A stretch of 64,000 bases of DNA, taken from contig JAEMWC010000191.1 in assembly GCA_016490735.1 (NCBI GenBank), forward strand, positions 501,001-565,000, written 5' to 3'. Shown one piece after another: positions 1 to 10,504 of this stretch. Position numbers and translations under genes: made by a program. The stretch is from Pachyseris speciosa. Taxonomy: Eukaryota > Cnidaria > Anthozoa > Scleractinia > Pachyseridae. How positions within the stretch are numbered: the stretch's first letter is position 1; every line of letters starts with the position of its first letter. The notes beneath the pieces are model-generated. The model did not search any database. It saw only the letters and a program-made list of their open reading frames with translations, and was not told the DNA's origin.

Positions 1-649
1 ATCCTTGTTACTTTTGTTCAGGAATGAACTTGTATTTTTCTCTCGAATGGACATAAATAACAATCATCTGTACTCGTTTTGGACGCAAAGAAGTAGTTGA
101 ATTGTTTGTTTGTTTTGTTACGTTGTTTTCTTTGCAAGCGAACGAGTGTTTTTACTCGGCTTGGCTGACTGTTTTTCGACCTTGGTTCCTCAATAGCGTT
201 AAGAAACTTTTGCCCTTATCTTAATAACACGTAATCGCAATGAGTCCTCGTAAAATTAAGGATTAAAGGCGGAAACTCAAGCTCGAGTAAAAATAAAAAA
301 TCCGATTAAATGCATGTTCTCAAAATCTGACATTAAGTTGTCAAAATGCTGCCAAAACAGTCAAAACCCAGCGCGCTTCACTCGTCATTTGAGAAACGTC
401 TTTAACAGATCTTCGTCGAAAGCAGCCTGTAAACAACAATTAAGTTTCGCCGTCTTTAAACATGTCGGCTTAATTTGTTTGAACCGGTAAGAATCAGCGT
501 TTGGATGTTAAAAACAGCGAAATGGGTTGACTGGCTGGCTGGTTTTGATAACTTTTATAGTGGACGGGTCTGCGAGAGAAATGCTCGTTTGTTTTGGCAA
601 GCGCTTTCTTCGTTATCTGGATGATGTTTTGCCACTGAGAATCATTAAT
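1..649. repeat. Dispersed repeat copy A, left part
   Basis: This stretch aligns closely, with small indels, to 11268-11909. The copies share the same order of landmarks, including a TTTGTTTGTTTTG run near 110 and the sequence up to GCCACTGAGAATCATTAAT. It is interrupted at 649 by the transposon at 650-4249 and resumes at 4250. I see no credible coding sequence; short ORFs here are not conserved in the second copy. The left end of the repeat lies outside the window. Confidence 0.8.
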
Positions 650-721
650 AGCCCTTTTTACAGTTCCCGGCGCCATCTTGGAATAGTAACCGCGCGAACA
701 CGATGTCGAGGCTCGCGTTGA
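650..721 (+). repeat. Left terminal inverted repeat of ISL2EU-like element
   Basis: 72 bp, reverse-complementary to 4178-4249 with one visible mismatch near the tip (AGCCC versus AGGCC). It includes CGCCATCTTGGAATAG and ends at GCGTTGA. Beyond it the two ends diverge. Confidence 0.9.
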
Positions 722-799
722 CCCGCGAAATATAAACACAGTGAGGATACAGCTGTTTCAGTCACGTTTCGCTCTACAGACGATTTAATCTTTCAAAAA

Positions 800-2576
800 A
801 TGGTCTTGATATATAAAGAAAAGGAACTTAAAACGTTGGAAGATATCCAGAAGCTGACAGTGAAAGATCTTAGGGATAATTTGAAGTCCAATTCGGAAGG
901 AGCCGGCGGCACGAAAGCGGACTTTAGTTTTGAAAGTTTACGCTTTGCTTATGAGGAGTGTCGTACCGTCGGAGCAAAACCACCAAGCAACTGTGGAAAT
1001 CAATGCGGATTTTAAGTACGATGAAACACTGAGACGAATCTCCGCTCTTGGATTGTCTACAGACCTTCGTCAGATGCCAGAGTTGAATTTTATTCAGCTT
1101 TATGATTACTTAGTTGTGTTAACTCGCAAATACCGCCACATTGTGCTTAAGGGGACAAACTACAAGAAACTGAAATCGTATAAATTTTTTTTCGAAGGCA
1201 ACGTAAAACGGCTAGAAAGTAAAACTTACCAAGGTTTGACGTATGTGAAAGCTAGTGTTCTACCGTCGATGAAGAAGACGCCGTACAGAGTTTTGGTAGA
1301 GTTCTCAAATCAATGTGATATATTGAGGGCTACCTGCACGTGTCCGGCTGGTCTTGGGTCCCAAGGCAGGGGAAAATGCAATCACGTCGGAGGCGTCCTA
1401 TTTGCCATCGAAGATTTTACCAGAAGAGGTTTGCAAAAACATTCCGAACCTTTAAGCTGCACATCCCGCCTCTCAGTATGGGTAGTGCCACGAAACCAAA
1501 GCGTTGCTGCGAAACCACTCGACCAAGTTTTGATTAGGAAAATACGATTCGGAAAGAAAAATATTCGTCTTCAACCCAAATTTATAAACTTTGACTCGCG
1601 AGATCCACAGCATCGAACTAAAAATGAACAGAATCTCAAGACCTTTTGCGAAAATCTTCAAAACTGTCTGCCTTCCAGCTCATTTTTCTTGTTCCACGAC
1701 ATCCAGTCAAATTGTACTAAACCTGCCTCCTTTGAAGAAGAGGAAGAACCAGAAAGCGTTCCCTTCACAGACAGCTATGAAATAGGCACAAAACACTTCA
1801 AAAGGATGGTTGATGAACACGTCCACAATTTATCTAGCACCCAGGAGGAGATCCTGGAAACGGAGAGGCTAACACGTGGACAAAACAGAAACAATCTTTG
1901 GTTTGAAAAGAGGAAAACCCTTCTTACAGCCTCGAATTTTGGCAAAGCGGCCAAGACAAAAGTGGAACCTTCAAACAAAGTGAAGTCAATACCTTATTCA
2001 AACTTCACGACAGATGCTGTTCAGTATGGCATTGAAAGTGAGCAAAAGGCAGTGGACATATTTACAAGGGAAATGAGAAAAGATGGGATTGTCGTCCATG
2101 AAGTAGGGCTTTTGGTCTCTAAAGACACACCTTATCTGGGAGCCAGCATGGACAGAATAGTTACCTACATAAACAGAAATGAAAAGTGGGGAATGGAAAT
2201 AAAATCTCCCCTAAGCAAGGCAGGCATGACTGTTGATGAGGCATGTAAATCCAAGAATTTCTTTTTGGAGAAACTAACTGATGGAACTGTCAAACTTAAA
2301 AGAAATCATGACTACTACTATCAAATTCAGAGACAGCTCTACTGTTCCAACATAAATCTTAAGGGCATTGTTTTCGTGGTGTACTTCGGAGAGGACAGAC
2401 CATTATTTATTGAATGCATTTATCCAGACAACAGTACTTGGTTCAATGACTTTCTGCCGAAGATTTATTTCTTTTACAGAGGAGCTCTTTTCCCTGAGAT
2501 TCTCACCAAACGAGTTCAGCGAGGAAAGCCCCTCTACATCCATGGTGGTTGGCTTGCCTATGGACAATATTCCTGA
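800..2576 (+). pseudogene. SAP/SWIM/YqaJ-type nuclease of the transposon, one frameshift
   Basis: The ATG at 800 opens MVLIYKEKELKTLEDIQKL followed by a SAP-like stretch (KLTVKDLRDNLKS...GGTKAD). The frame then breaks at a TTT run (923-925). Dropping one T joins it to LVLKVYALLMRSV, which opens the long downstream frame ending with TGA at 2574-2576. That frame contains a SWIM zinc finger (CTCP...GKCNHVGG, about 1340-1395) and then a YqaJ-fold nuclease core with YGIESEQKA, GASMDR, MEIKSP (ExK) and YYYQIQRQL, the acidic, lysine and glutamine positions expected of the family. YqaJ is related to phage lambda exonuclease, so a DNA-end nuclease role in transposition is inferred. Except for the frameshift the reading frame is open, so decay looks recent. 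A start after the shift would lose the SAP part. Confidence 0.8.
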
Positions 2577-3796
2577 ACAAGGACTGGGTTTAATTGAGAT
2601 TTCACAAGGAAAATTAAGCTACAAAATGAAAACAAGTGCCTAGGCCTTCTTGTTCACCTACAAGCTACATGTATTCAAATGTAAAAAAATATTATGAAGC
2701 CAATTCCCACCTACAAACCATCATTACAATAGCTGAAAAAACTATGCTAAGCGACAAGTGAAGTCATTGCATAACATTTATTGCTTATAATGATACGACC
2801 ATCAGATCTGTCTGTCTGAGGTCAGTGGCTATAGCCCTATTTTTCTGAGGCAATAACATTTACAGTAACATCAAGGCTGTGCTCTAAGGAAAACTTCTGG
2901 GAGACCAAACCTCTGAGCTTTTGAAATTCAGGGTGCAGCATAGTAATTTTGTGCTAAAACTAAGGTTAGCCCAAGGGCTAAAGTAAGTCACCAGGGGCCT
3001 CCGGGCACTGCTAGAGCACAGCCTTGATTTACACTTTCCCTTACCAGAATGAAGGCCAATGACCACTTGGCTTGTTAAACTTTACATGTGTTCTGTTTAT
3101 TGTTATTTACATCATTTATTAATTAAAAGAAAAAAAATGAAGTCCACCCATACAGGCACATCCTTCTGAACCAAAACAAATCTAAGTACAGTAGTTCTAT
3201 TTATAGTTTTCATAGGTGGACATAAGAAGAGATGAATAAATTAAGTGTAATTGAACTCAAAGTATGCATTAACATTTGTCCTGAGAATAAGGAGATAGAT
3301 TTTGGGGCCTTTCTTGCTGGCTTCTGTCTCGTCCACGAAAACTGGGAAGGCTCTACACCTGAAGAAAACAAAGCAATACTGTTGTCAGTAATAATAATTT
3401 AAATTGACAATTTATTTTTATTTTTTATTTATTTGCAAATCAAAACAACAGAAACACATATAATCTATGCTAAAACAACAAAGTAAAAGGAATGATAACA
3501 TAAGTAATGAAGTACTAACAAGAAATTGATACAATGTCATAGCACCATGTTTGAATGATCTTGGTGAACAAGGAACAGTGAATCAGGTCCTGCAAACAAG
3601 TTCCACAACCACAACATTTTGGACGTACAATCTATTAAACAGCGGTAAACGTTTATATAACACTCTCATAATACTTATCTTAGCATTCTAGTTAAGAGAG
3701 TTAACTTGTGAAAGTTGTCAGCTTATTTATGTTACAGACATCAGCTGAGTTGCGTTGATAATGAATTATCAAAATTAATGATGCCTTCATACAACA
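2577..3796. other. Transposon interior without recognisable coding sequence
   Basis: This AT-rich 1.2 kb lies between the YqaJ stop and the THAP exon. It should hold the transposase body on the minus strand, but I can read no DDE-type or other conserved coding sequence there, only short random ORFs. An internal deletion or heavily decayed introns are both possible. Confidence 0.6.
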
Positions 3797-4138
3797 TTAC
3801 AAACCTTTCTTTAAGTCCCAGCGGCCTGTCAGAGTTCTAATAATGTCTGAACTGTGGAAATGTTCCGAGCAAACCACAGTTGCTTTGGTCACGAAGAAAC
3901 CGTCCCTTCCACGATGCCGTTTTATGAGGTTGCACCATCGAATCCTTCACTTTGCGCTACTTGGGAATGTGAAAAAATGGTAGCCAGCGTAATGCCCGTT
4001 CTTGTCATAGTAGCTGTTGCTGCAACCAAAAACAGCACAATGCTTTCCTCTTTTCTTCTTCGAAGACAAAGGAGTGTCTTGGGGATTGTAATTTTCGTTC
4101 ATTATCCAAATAATAGAAGAAAACCTGAGAATATACAC
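3797..4138 (-). pseudogene. THAP zinc-finger start of ISL2EU-like transposase, stop codon inside
   Basis: The minus-strand frame reads MYILRF...KKRGKHCAVFGCSNSYY...HFFTFPSSAK, a TGA at 3947-3949, then RIRWCNLIKRHRGRDGFFV, TKATVVCSEHF and an in-frame TAA. It contains the THAP signature C-x4-C...FP...W...C-x2-H-F in the right order. The only disruption of the zinc finger is the single TGA, which replaces a residue between FP and the tryptophan. An AAG/GTTTGT splice-donor-like site sits just after DLKK, so this may be exon 1 of a transposase whose later exons are gone. THAP fingers usually give transposases specific binding to their own terminal repeats; that role here is inferred. Confidence 0.75.
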
Positions 4139-4177
4139 CTTGTTCTACACAAATCACCTCAAGATACAAACCACGAC

Positions 4178-4249
4178 TCAACGCGAGCCTCGACATCGTG
4201 TTCGCGCGGTTACTATTCCAAGATGGCGCCGGGAACTGTAAAAAGGCCT
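4178..4249 (-). repeat. Right terminal inverted repeat of ISL2EU-like element
   Basis: 72 bp, the partner of 650-721. The THAP-encoding exon starts about 40-75 bp inside it, reading away from this end. Confidence 0.9.
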
Positions 4250-5048
4250 ATTGAAGAAGGTTCTTCGGAAGACATGGGAAGTAACAGTAAAACTATCAAA
4301 GCACTTAAGTGTTTTGTGTAAGCCAAGGAAAGATTTTGTGAGAAATGGCTCTATTATTCAGCTCTGTCGCATTCCGAGTGATTGCTGTCTCAGTGATTCC
4401 TGTTGACTGCTCTAAACGATCAGTTGCGGACCTCTTTTTGTCTTTTCTACGGACATTTGTGTCAAATTTGCTAGGCAAATTTTTCTAGCTTAATACAAGA
4501 TAGTTTTGTTACTTGTCTCATTTCTCCACCTTCTCCAAGAATCTTCGAAGAAATTTTATTCGTATTGCGCTTTGTTTTCTTGTAATATGTTTGTTGTTCT
4601 GTTGTTTCTGAACCGCGGTCAATTCCTGTTGACTGCTGTAAACGAAGAGTTTGTACCCTTTATTTTCTTTTCTAGGGGCATTTATGTCAAAATAAATACC
4701 GATTTTCCTAGCTTTATCAGTACAAGCTATTTTAATTACTAGCTAGTCTTGTTTGATTTCTCCACCTTCTCCTTCTTCGAGCAAAACACTCGCCGGCATC
4801 GTACTTTGTTCGCTTGTAGTGTTTTTTTTTTTGGATCCGCTTTGAATCCCTATACGCTTTCATCTGAAAGTAGTTAGGACTCAAGAATGTCTTCCTTTTT
4901 TTTTTTTTTGCAAACGTTTACTATCGAAACTCTTCGTTTTCCCTGCTGGACACAAATTAAACTGGCCCAAATAAACCCTTGCGAAGTTGCTAGGTGAGAG
5001 TGTGCAGCTCCGATTCTAGGCTTGGCGTGGCTAAATATTTATATGGCC

Positions 5049-5490
5049 TTCAGCTTTTCTTTTTTTAATCGCTACATCACAGACTGGAATGGTGTTCCAT
5101 CGAACATCATGCATGCACCTTCTTTAAGCAGTTTTAAGTCCTATCTATTACATTATTAGTGTCAATTTTAAATAAGATGTAGCTTGTGAGTGACAAGTAT
5201 GTTATTTAATTAGGTTTGCTTTGGATTACTTCATAATTTTTAGTTTCAATCTCAAATCAGGGGTGACTTGTAAGAGACAGGTATTTGATTTAATTTGATT
5301 AGGTTAGCTTTGGGCCACGTTTAAATTTCACCTCTTAGTTTTTAGAATGTGTAATATTAGATAATATTCTTTGTATGGGAATTTAGTTTCTCCCAATTAT
5401 TCTCAGTCATGCACTTTTTTGTTTTGTATCAACTTAGTTGTATTCGCATGACAAAGTATTATTAAACTTAAAACTTAAAATTAAACTTAA
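5049..5490 (+). mobile_element. 3' end of an L2/CR1-type LINE
   Basis: The plus strand reads NRYITDWNGVPSNIMHAP followed by SLSSFKSYLLHY and a stop at about 5157. This matches the tail of L2/CR1-like LINE polyproteins (xWNxLPxNIxxAxSLxxFK). It is followed by an AT-rich 3' UTR and a tail of repeated AACTTAAA-like units (5462-5495). Only the last ~35 codons survive, as expected of strong 5' truncation. Copy B keeps the UTR and tail but not the coding part. Confidence 0.6.
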
Positions 5491-6254
5491 ATTAAGCTCT
5501 TTCTTATCAATGTACATATCCTTTGGACTTCCTTCTCCTGCATACAGTCTTTCAATTAATTTTATTAGTAGCTGGTCACACCAATCTTGTGGGATGTTTG
5601 GATGACATTTCGCATTAATGTTTAATGGAATCTCTGATGTTTGATGAAGTATGTTAAGATCAAGTTAAGATGGCTAACACAGATTTCCAGCACTTTTGCT
5701 TTGATGAATCACCTTGATAGTGGTATCAACCAAATGCCCAATATTTTATTATCAAGTTGTTTGGTCTTGCACTTAACTGGCCAGAAGAGCAGCTGGAGGC
5801 ATACATATATCATACATATATCCAGAGGATACACAATTTCTGATTTCTGACTGTCTCATGGGAGGCTGTGGATAACTGAAATTGCATTCATTATGAAGTG
5901 ATGATCTGAATCACTATATATCTGATGTGATACTGATTCCAAGGAGCAATCACCAGGCTTCTCCACCAATTTCTAGTGGCTCTAAACCATACCTAAGTAG
6001 CTAAGTATGTAACTAAGTTGCCTACAGTTGAACGGTGAAACAGACCTGTCCTTAGGTATTGCTCTAAGATGTTAAGAAATGTTTTGTTTTAAACATTTAT
6101 AGATGAAAACTAGCGTTGCAGGTTCTTTTTTACACAAGGTATTAGAGATTATTTTTTAAAAAAGCCTACCTCAATATTTTTATTTTGCTCTTTTAACATC
6201 TCCAAACTCAGTTTGGAAAGGAATTTTTATTACCTTACTCAATAGAACGCTTGT

Positions 6255-6400
6255 TTTTAGGAGGGGTGGGGGTCCAAATCCGTAAAAGGGGATTCATATC
6301 TGCTAGCAGTTCTGGACTAGGGGGTCCAAATCTGATCCACAAGCAGATCTGGACTGGAGGGTGCAAATCCACGGGGGTCCAAATCCACTGTGCCACTGGC
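6255..6400. repeat. GGGTCCAAATC-rich degenerate tandem segment
   Basis: GGTCCAAATCCG, GGTCCAAATCTGA and similar variants recur four to five times over about 140 bp. The same block lies at 13450-13560, there preceded by a run of some 20 G (about 13434-13452). It is part of the dispersed repeat. Confidence 0.6.
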
Positions 6401-6545
6401 TCAGATCACCTTTCCATACTATTTTTTACAGCATTGGGTCTGTAGCTTGAGTGAGGTCAGATGGGTGTTATGACAAGCAGACTATATGTAAATGCCAGTA
6501 GAAAAAGAATGCTTTTGGAGCTCCGCTTTTAGGCTTGGCTAAATA

Positions 6546-9350
6546 TATTTATTATTTATTCAAGAAACATATTCGTCTGTACAGACTGTCAAATTGTGGG
6601 AAGCTGAATGGGGAGGTAAAATGCTCGCATGCAACGGTTCTACGCACAGTCGTGGTGTGATGATTCTGTTCAAACCGAAATCAACGTGCCGATTGGTAAT
6701 GTCATTCGGGATAAAAACGGCAGATACGTTGTAAGTGAAGCAGCAATAGAGGATATAAAGCGTATTTTAGTAAATATTTATGCACCAAACGATCAAACGC
6801 AACAAATCAAATTCCTTAGAGATCTGTCTAATTCCGTTCTCAATAGTTATGCACATGAAACTTTGGTGATAGGTGGCAACTTTAACTGCCCGTTGAATGA
6901 CTGGGATAAACGAGGAGGTCGACCAGTTGAACAAAAGAAAAACGTTATTCAAGAAATGAACAACTTAACCCTTTAACTGCCAAATTCCTTGAGATCTTGA
7001 GGCAATTTTCTCAATTCAGGTAATTAAACGGGATTTAGCTGCCCTACATGAAGGGCTCCCTTGAGAGGTCTGCTGCTCTAGAATACCGAGGACTCAACTT
7101 GTATTGTGACGTCGCCAATTTCAACCGTTGTTGTTTTGCTCGCGAGCGTAGCAACTTTAAGTCGGTAAGTACTCGGTTTATAAGTGTGTTTTCGAGCCAT
7201 TTTCCACTGCAGAAGCTCCCAGTCTGCATCATTAAGCTGGAATGGAGAGTAGCGGCAAATCTCTGGGATGAAAAAAGTGTTCGTGTCAAAGCATGGCGGC
7301 TCTGAACTTGAGGTTGTTTCTTTCGCCGTTCTGCGGTGGATTCTTGGACCTAGCAAGGCAATTTTGGCGAGATTTGACTTGCAAAGAACCTGAATTTTAC
7401 AATATTTCGCTAGTAGGTCCGAGTGGCTCGACACTTATAAAAAATCTAGAAATTGTTGATGTCAGGACTTCCATTTCGCTGTGGCATCACAGTTCCCAGA
7501 ATGCAATTCGAGCGCCAAAGAGGAATGCAGAGGCTTTCAAAAGTGGTTCGAATGAAATAGCTGATGCTTGACTCACTGTAGGCGCGAGAGGCAGAATTGA
7601 AGGTAAATGCTCAGTCGAGAGATGAAAGTTTTCTGTCATTAGGAAATTTTGCTTTCAAAAGGAGATTTTAAATTAAAGAGGTTAAAGCAAAGATGTGTTA
7701 TTTTCGCTTTGCTCAATGGTGCATAAAATGGGCATTTGTGGTTTTGCTTGAAAAGGAACAACGATATGGAAGGGTAATCAAAGGTTATCCTTAGTTAATT
7801 TGCCCTTCAGGCCTAAAACAGTTACTGGTTGACACTAGAAACAGGCCATCATAACCAGCTTTCTAAATTTGAGAATGTGGCAAAGCTTGAAAGTGGTAGC
7901 CCTGTCTATCGTACGAATTCGTACGATTGGCACTTCAAGGGTTAATGGAAACCTATGATCTTGCTGATACATGGCAAGTTAAAAATCCCAGTGCACAGGG
8001 CTACACTTGGAGCAATCCGTCGATGAAAATTCAATGCAGACTAGATTCCTTCTTGCTGTCTAAAGATATTCGATCGTCCTTGAAGGCTATTAAAATAGTC
8101 CCTAATGTATTTTCAGACCATTCTGCGTTAAGCTTAGTCTTAACTCACTGCGCGAAAGAAGCTAATCGAGGTCCAGGCTTTTGGAAATTTAATAATTAAT
8201 TTTTGATTGATAAAGAATACGTTGACTTAATTACAGCAAAAATACCTGAATTCGCTTTAAAGTATCACGATGTAACTGATAAAGGGCTTCTCTGGGAATT
8301 AATCAAAATGGAAATTAGAGCAGCGACTATTGCCTCTTCGAAAAGAAAAGCATTGCAACAACGCGACGAAGAAAAAATGTTAACAAAAATATTCAATGAA
8401 TTGCAAGAGAAAATCAGATCACACTTTAGTGAAGAGACAAAGGCAGAAATGGATCGTGTAAAAAATAAGCTGGCAAAAATAATTGCACGAAAAACCCAGG
8501 GCGATTCTCCCTTCGCAATTCTCCCTTCTCAATAATGACTATAAAATCGCTACAAAAGCCATTGCACTCAGAATGGAGAAAGTTCTCCCTAAAATTATAA
8601 ATGAAAGCTAAATGGGTTATGTCAAAAGTAGGTACATTGGAGAAAGTATTAGAACGATTTCCGACATCATGTCATTTACAAAAACTCATGACATCCCTGG
8701 TTTAGCTGTTTATCTCGGTTTTGAAAAAGCATTCGACTCTCTTGAATGGAATTATCTTCAGAAGTGCCTAGAAGTATTCAACTTTGCCCCACAGTTACGC
8801 CAATGGATTAGAGTAATTTACAGCAATATTTCTGGTTGGGTTTTAAATAACGGACACGCCACTAGACACTTCAATTTGAGTAGAGGAGTCAGGCAAGGTT
8901 GTCCTCTGTCAGGCATCTTGTTTGTCATTTTAATTGAAATCCTGGGTAATGCCATAAGAAGTTCAAAAGAAATAAAAGGTATTAAAATTGATACCTTGAA
9001 GCTCTCTCAGTACGCAGATGGCACCACAGCCTTTCTTGAAGATACCGAATCTCTGAGTAACTTATTTAGTTTACTTTCCCAGTTCGAAAGCTGCTCTGGA
9101 TTAAAAATAAACCAGTCGAAATCAGAATTGTTGTGGCTAGGGTCTCTACGTCATCGAAAAGACACGTTTCAAAGTTTAAGAATGAATGAAGAACCAGTCT
9201 ATGCACTAGGGGTCTACTTCTCTTATGACGAAAAACTCGCAGCCATAAAGAATTTTTTTGATCGACTAGATTCTTTAAGAAAACTCCTGAATATTTGGTC
9301 AGCAAGAGACATATCAGTCCACGGCCGAATTCATATAGTGAAATCTATGG
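6546..9350 (+). pseudogene. Tx1/L1-type LINE ORF2, dead and interrupted
   Basis: The copy starts inside an APE endonuclease: QETYSSVQTVKLWEAEWGG, then THSRGVMILFKP and, after a frameshift, VNIYAPNDQTQQIKFLRD and IGGNFNCPLNDWD. It is interrupted at 6969-7941 by a TTAA-flanked insertion. It then resumes as METYDLADTWQVKNP and SDHSALSLVL, an L1-type order. After a linker (8203-8535) with an internal deletion comes the reverse transcriptase: GYVKSRYIGESIRTI, AFDSLEWNYL, RGVRQGCPLSGILF and a catalytic box reading YADGTT instead of YADDTT. A stop precedes GYVKSRYI. It is truncated at 9350 by the next insertion. All copies of the catalytic machinery are disabled. Confidence 0.8.
6969..7941. mobile_element. 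Non-autonomous piggyBac-type MITE, 973 bp
   Basis: Exact TTAA duplications at 6965-6968 and 7942-7945 flank ends that start CCCTTTAACTGCCAAATTCC and (reverse complement) CCCTTGAAGTGCCAATCGTA. TTAA targeting with CCCT-starting inverted ends is diagnostic of piggyBac. Removing the insertion rejoins the LINE endonuclease frame (EMNNL to METYDLADTW), which confirms the boundaries. No transposase is encoded; ORFs up to 118 codons inside show no recognisable domain. Confidence 0.85.
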
Positions 9351-9425
9351 CATAACATAACATAACATAACATAACATAACATAACATAACATAACATAA
9401 CATAACATAACATAACATAACATAA
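9351..9425. repeat. (CATAA)15 microsatellite, likely LINE tail
   Basis: Fifteen CATAA units. On the minus strand it is (TTATG)n, directly following AAATAAAGG, so it fits the 3' microsatellite tail of the minus-strand LINE fragment at 9426-10412. Confidence 0.9.
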
Positions 9426-10412
9426 AACCTTTATTTAAACACGATAAGATTTAAAGTGTCTATATCGTCTTCTATTATTTTTGTGGTTCTGGTATATACA
9501 TAAGGAGTAGATAGCTGTTCAAAAAATTTTTTTCGAATTCCGCCGTGGTTTTGCCCTGAAATCGTCGTTCAAATTTCCCGCTTGAGCCACGCCCATCAAA
9601 CTTGACCGAGCTAGTAAGGGGAGTGAGTCTATTCCTGATCTGACGTCACAAACTGATTTGCACCTCATTAAGTCTTTGTAAACATGCATGCAAAGCAGTT
9701 TGTGACGTCAGATCAGGAATATACCCATGCCCCTTACTAGCTCGGTCAAGTTTGATGGGCGTGGCTCAAGCGGGAAATTTGAACGACGATTTCAGGGCAA
9801 AAACACGGCGGAATTTGAAAAAACCTTTTCGAACAGCTATCTACTCCTTATGTACATCTCAGAATCACCAAAAACCAGAAGACGATATAGACACTTTAAA
9901 GCTTACAAGCTTGACTGTGGGGTCGTGTATGCTAACCACGTCACAATAAAATTGTTCGATAAAAACTAAAATATCAACAGTAATTAATTTAAATACGAAA
10001 TATATACCTATGAAATTAATAAAAGCTAAAAGCAGAAATATTAGTCTAAAATCTACATGTAGTAGTAATCAATTTAAAAGTACATATGGTCGCTGACTCT
10101 TTGTCTCGACGTAGAGCCTGCTGTGCCGTCAAAAAGAAAGTCTTTAAAATAATCCCTGGCAGTAAGCCGCTTCTTTAATTCCTTGAAGCTTACATTAGTT
10201 GTTTTATCATTGTAGTTCACCAGGTTCCATAATATAGACCCTCGATAGGCTAATGAGTCTTTCATAAATCTGCTTTTGTATCTGCGGATGGATGCTACCT
10301 CGTGCCCTCGCAGCGAGTAGCAGTTGTCTCGTTTACTAAAAATACTTCCACATAAACTGTGAGGTAATAGCGGAGCACCATACCTATAGAAACCCGTCAA
10401 CTGTTTTTCTCA
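9426..10412 (-). mobile_element. LINE 3' fragment, minus strand, with pentanucleotide tail
   Basis: The minus-strand frame 10400-10074 (about 108 codons) reads YRYGAPLLPHSLCGSIF, then SLRGHEVASIRRYKSRFMKD and SLAYRGSILWNLV. This matches the C-terminal tail of L2/CR1-type LINE polyproteins (LRG...R..T.....SLxYRGxxLWN). The 3' UTR runs to the (TTATG)n tail and is interrupted by a hairpin element at 9446-9904. The element is 5'-truncated at about 10412, and no target duplication is evident because the host LINE does not resume. Confidence 0.65.
9446..9904. mobile_element. Foldback MITE, two ~215-bp arms
   Basis: 9446-9660 and 9686-9904 are near-perfect reverse complements (for example TGATGGGCGTGGCTCAAGCG on the right arm), separated by about 25 bp. 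Arms share CTGACGTCA-type and AAGGAGTAGATAGCTGTTC segments. The DNA could form a cruciform and its RNA a long hairpin. It sits in the 3' UTR of the minus-strand LINE. ORFs across the arms are not coding. Confidence 0.8.
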
Positions 10413-10473
10413 TGGTAAAAATGGCTAGCGGTATTGCTCGTGGGCGCGTACGCACGACGACGACGACGGAGTC

Positions 10474-10504
<31 letters not shown>

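Larger units (their letters stand above)
650..4249 (+). mobile_element. ISL2EU-like DNA transposon, 3,600 bp, coding genes broken
   Basis: Perfect-looking 72-bp terminal inverted repeats (650-721 and 4178-4249) begin AGCCC/AGGCC followed by TTTTTACAGTTCCCGGCG. Flanking AT dinucleotides at 648-649 and 4250-4251 are the target duplication. The uninterrupted site at about 11898-11916 in the sister repeat has a single AT, so both ends are fixed to the base. Inside are two convergent genes: a SAP-SWIM-YqaJ nuclease gene on plus and the THAP-domain start of a transposase on minus. THAP transposase plus YqaJ nuclease plus a 2-bp duplication is, from memory, the ISL2EU combination; that name is recalled, not searched. 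Most of the transposase is missing and both genes carry disabling changes, so the copy is non-autonomous. Confidence 0.85.
4250..6545. repeat. Dispersed repeat copy A, right part
   Basis: Continuation of copy A after the transposon. Blocks 4252-4595, 5390-5790, 5810-6175 and 6180-6540 align with 11911-12230, 12300-12820, 13005-13330 and 13340-13730. It contains a nested LINE 3' end (5049-5490) of which copy B keeps only the last part. It ends in GAGCTCCGCTTTTAGGCTTG GCTAAATATA (two adjoining pieces) plus a TTAT-rich tail. A second copy of that terminal motif sits at 5009-5047, so it probably marks the 3' end of a retroelement family. Confidence 0.75.

Noticed and set aside
7044..7571. Coding genes inside the piggyBac MITE
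   Set aside because: Overlapping frames on both strands without domains, inside a 973-bp element with non-autonomous structure.
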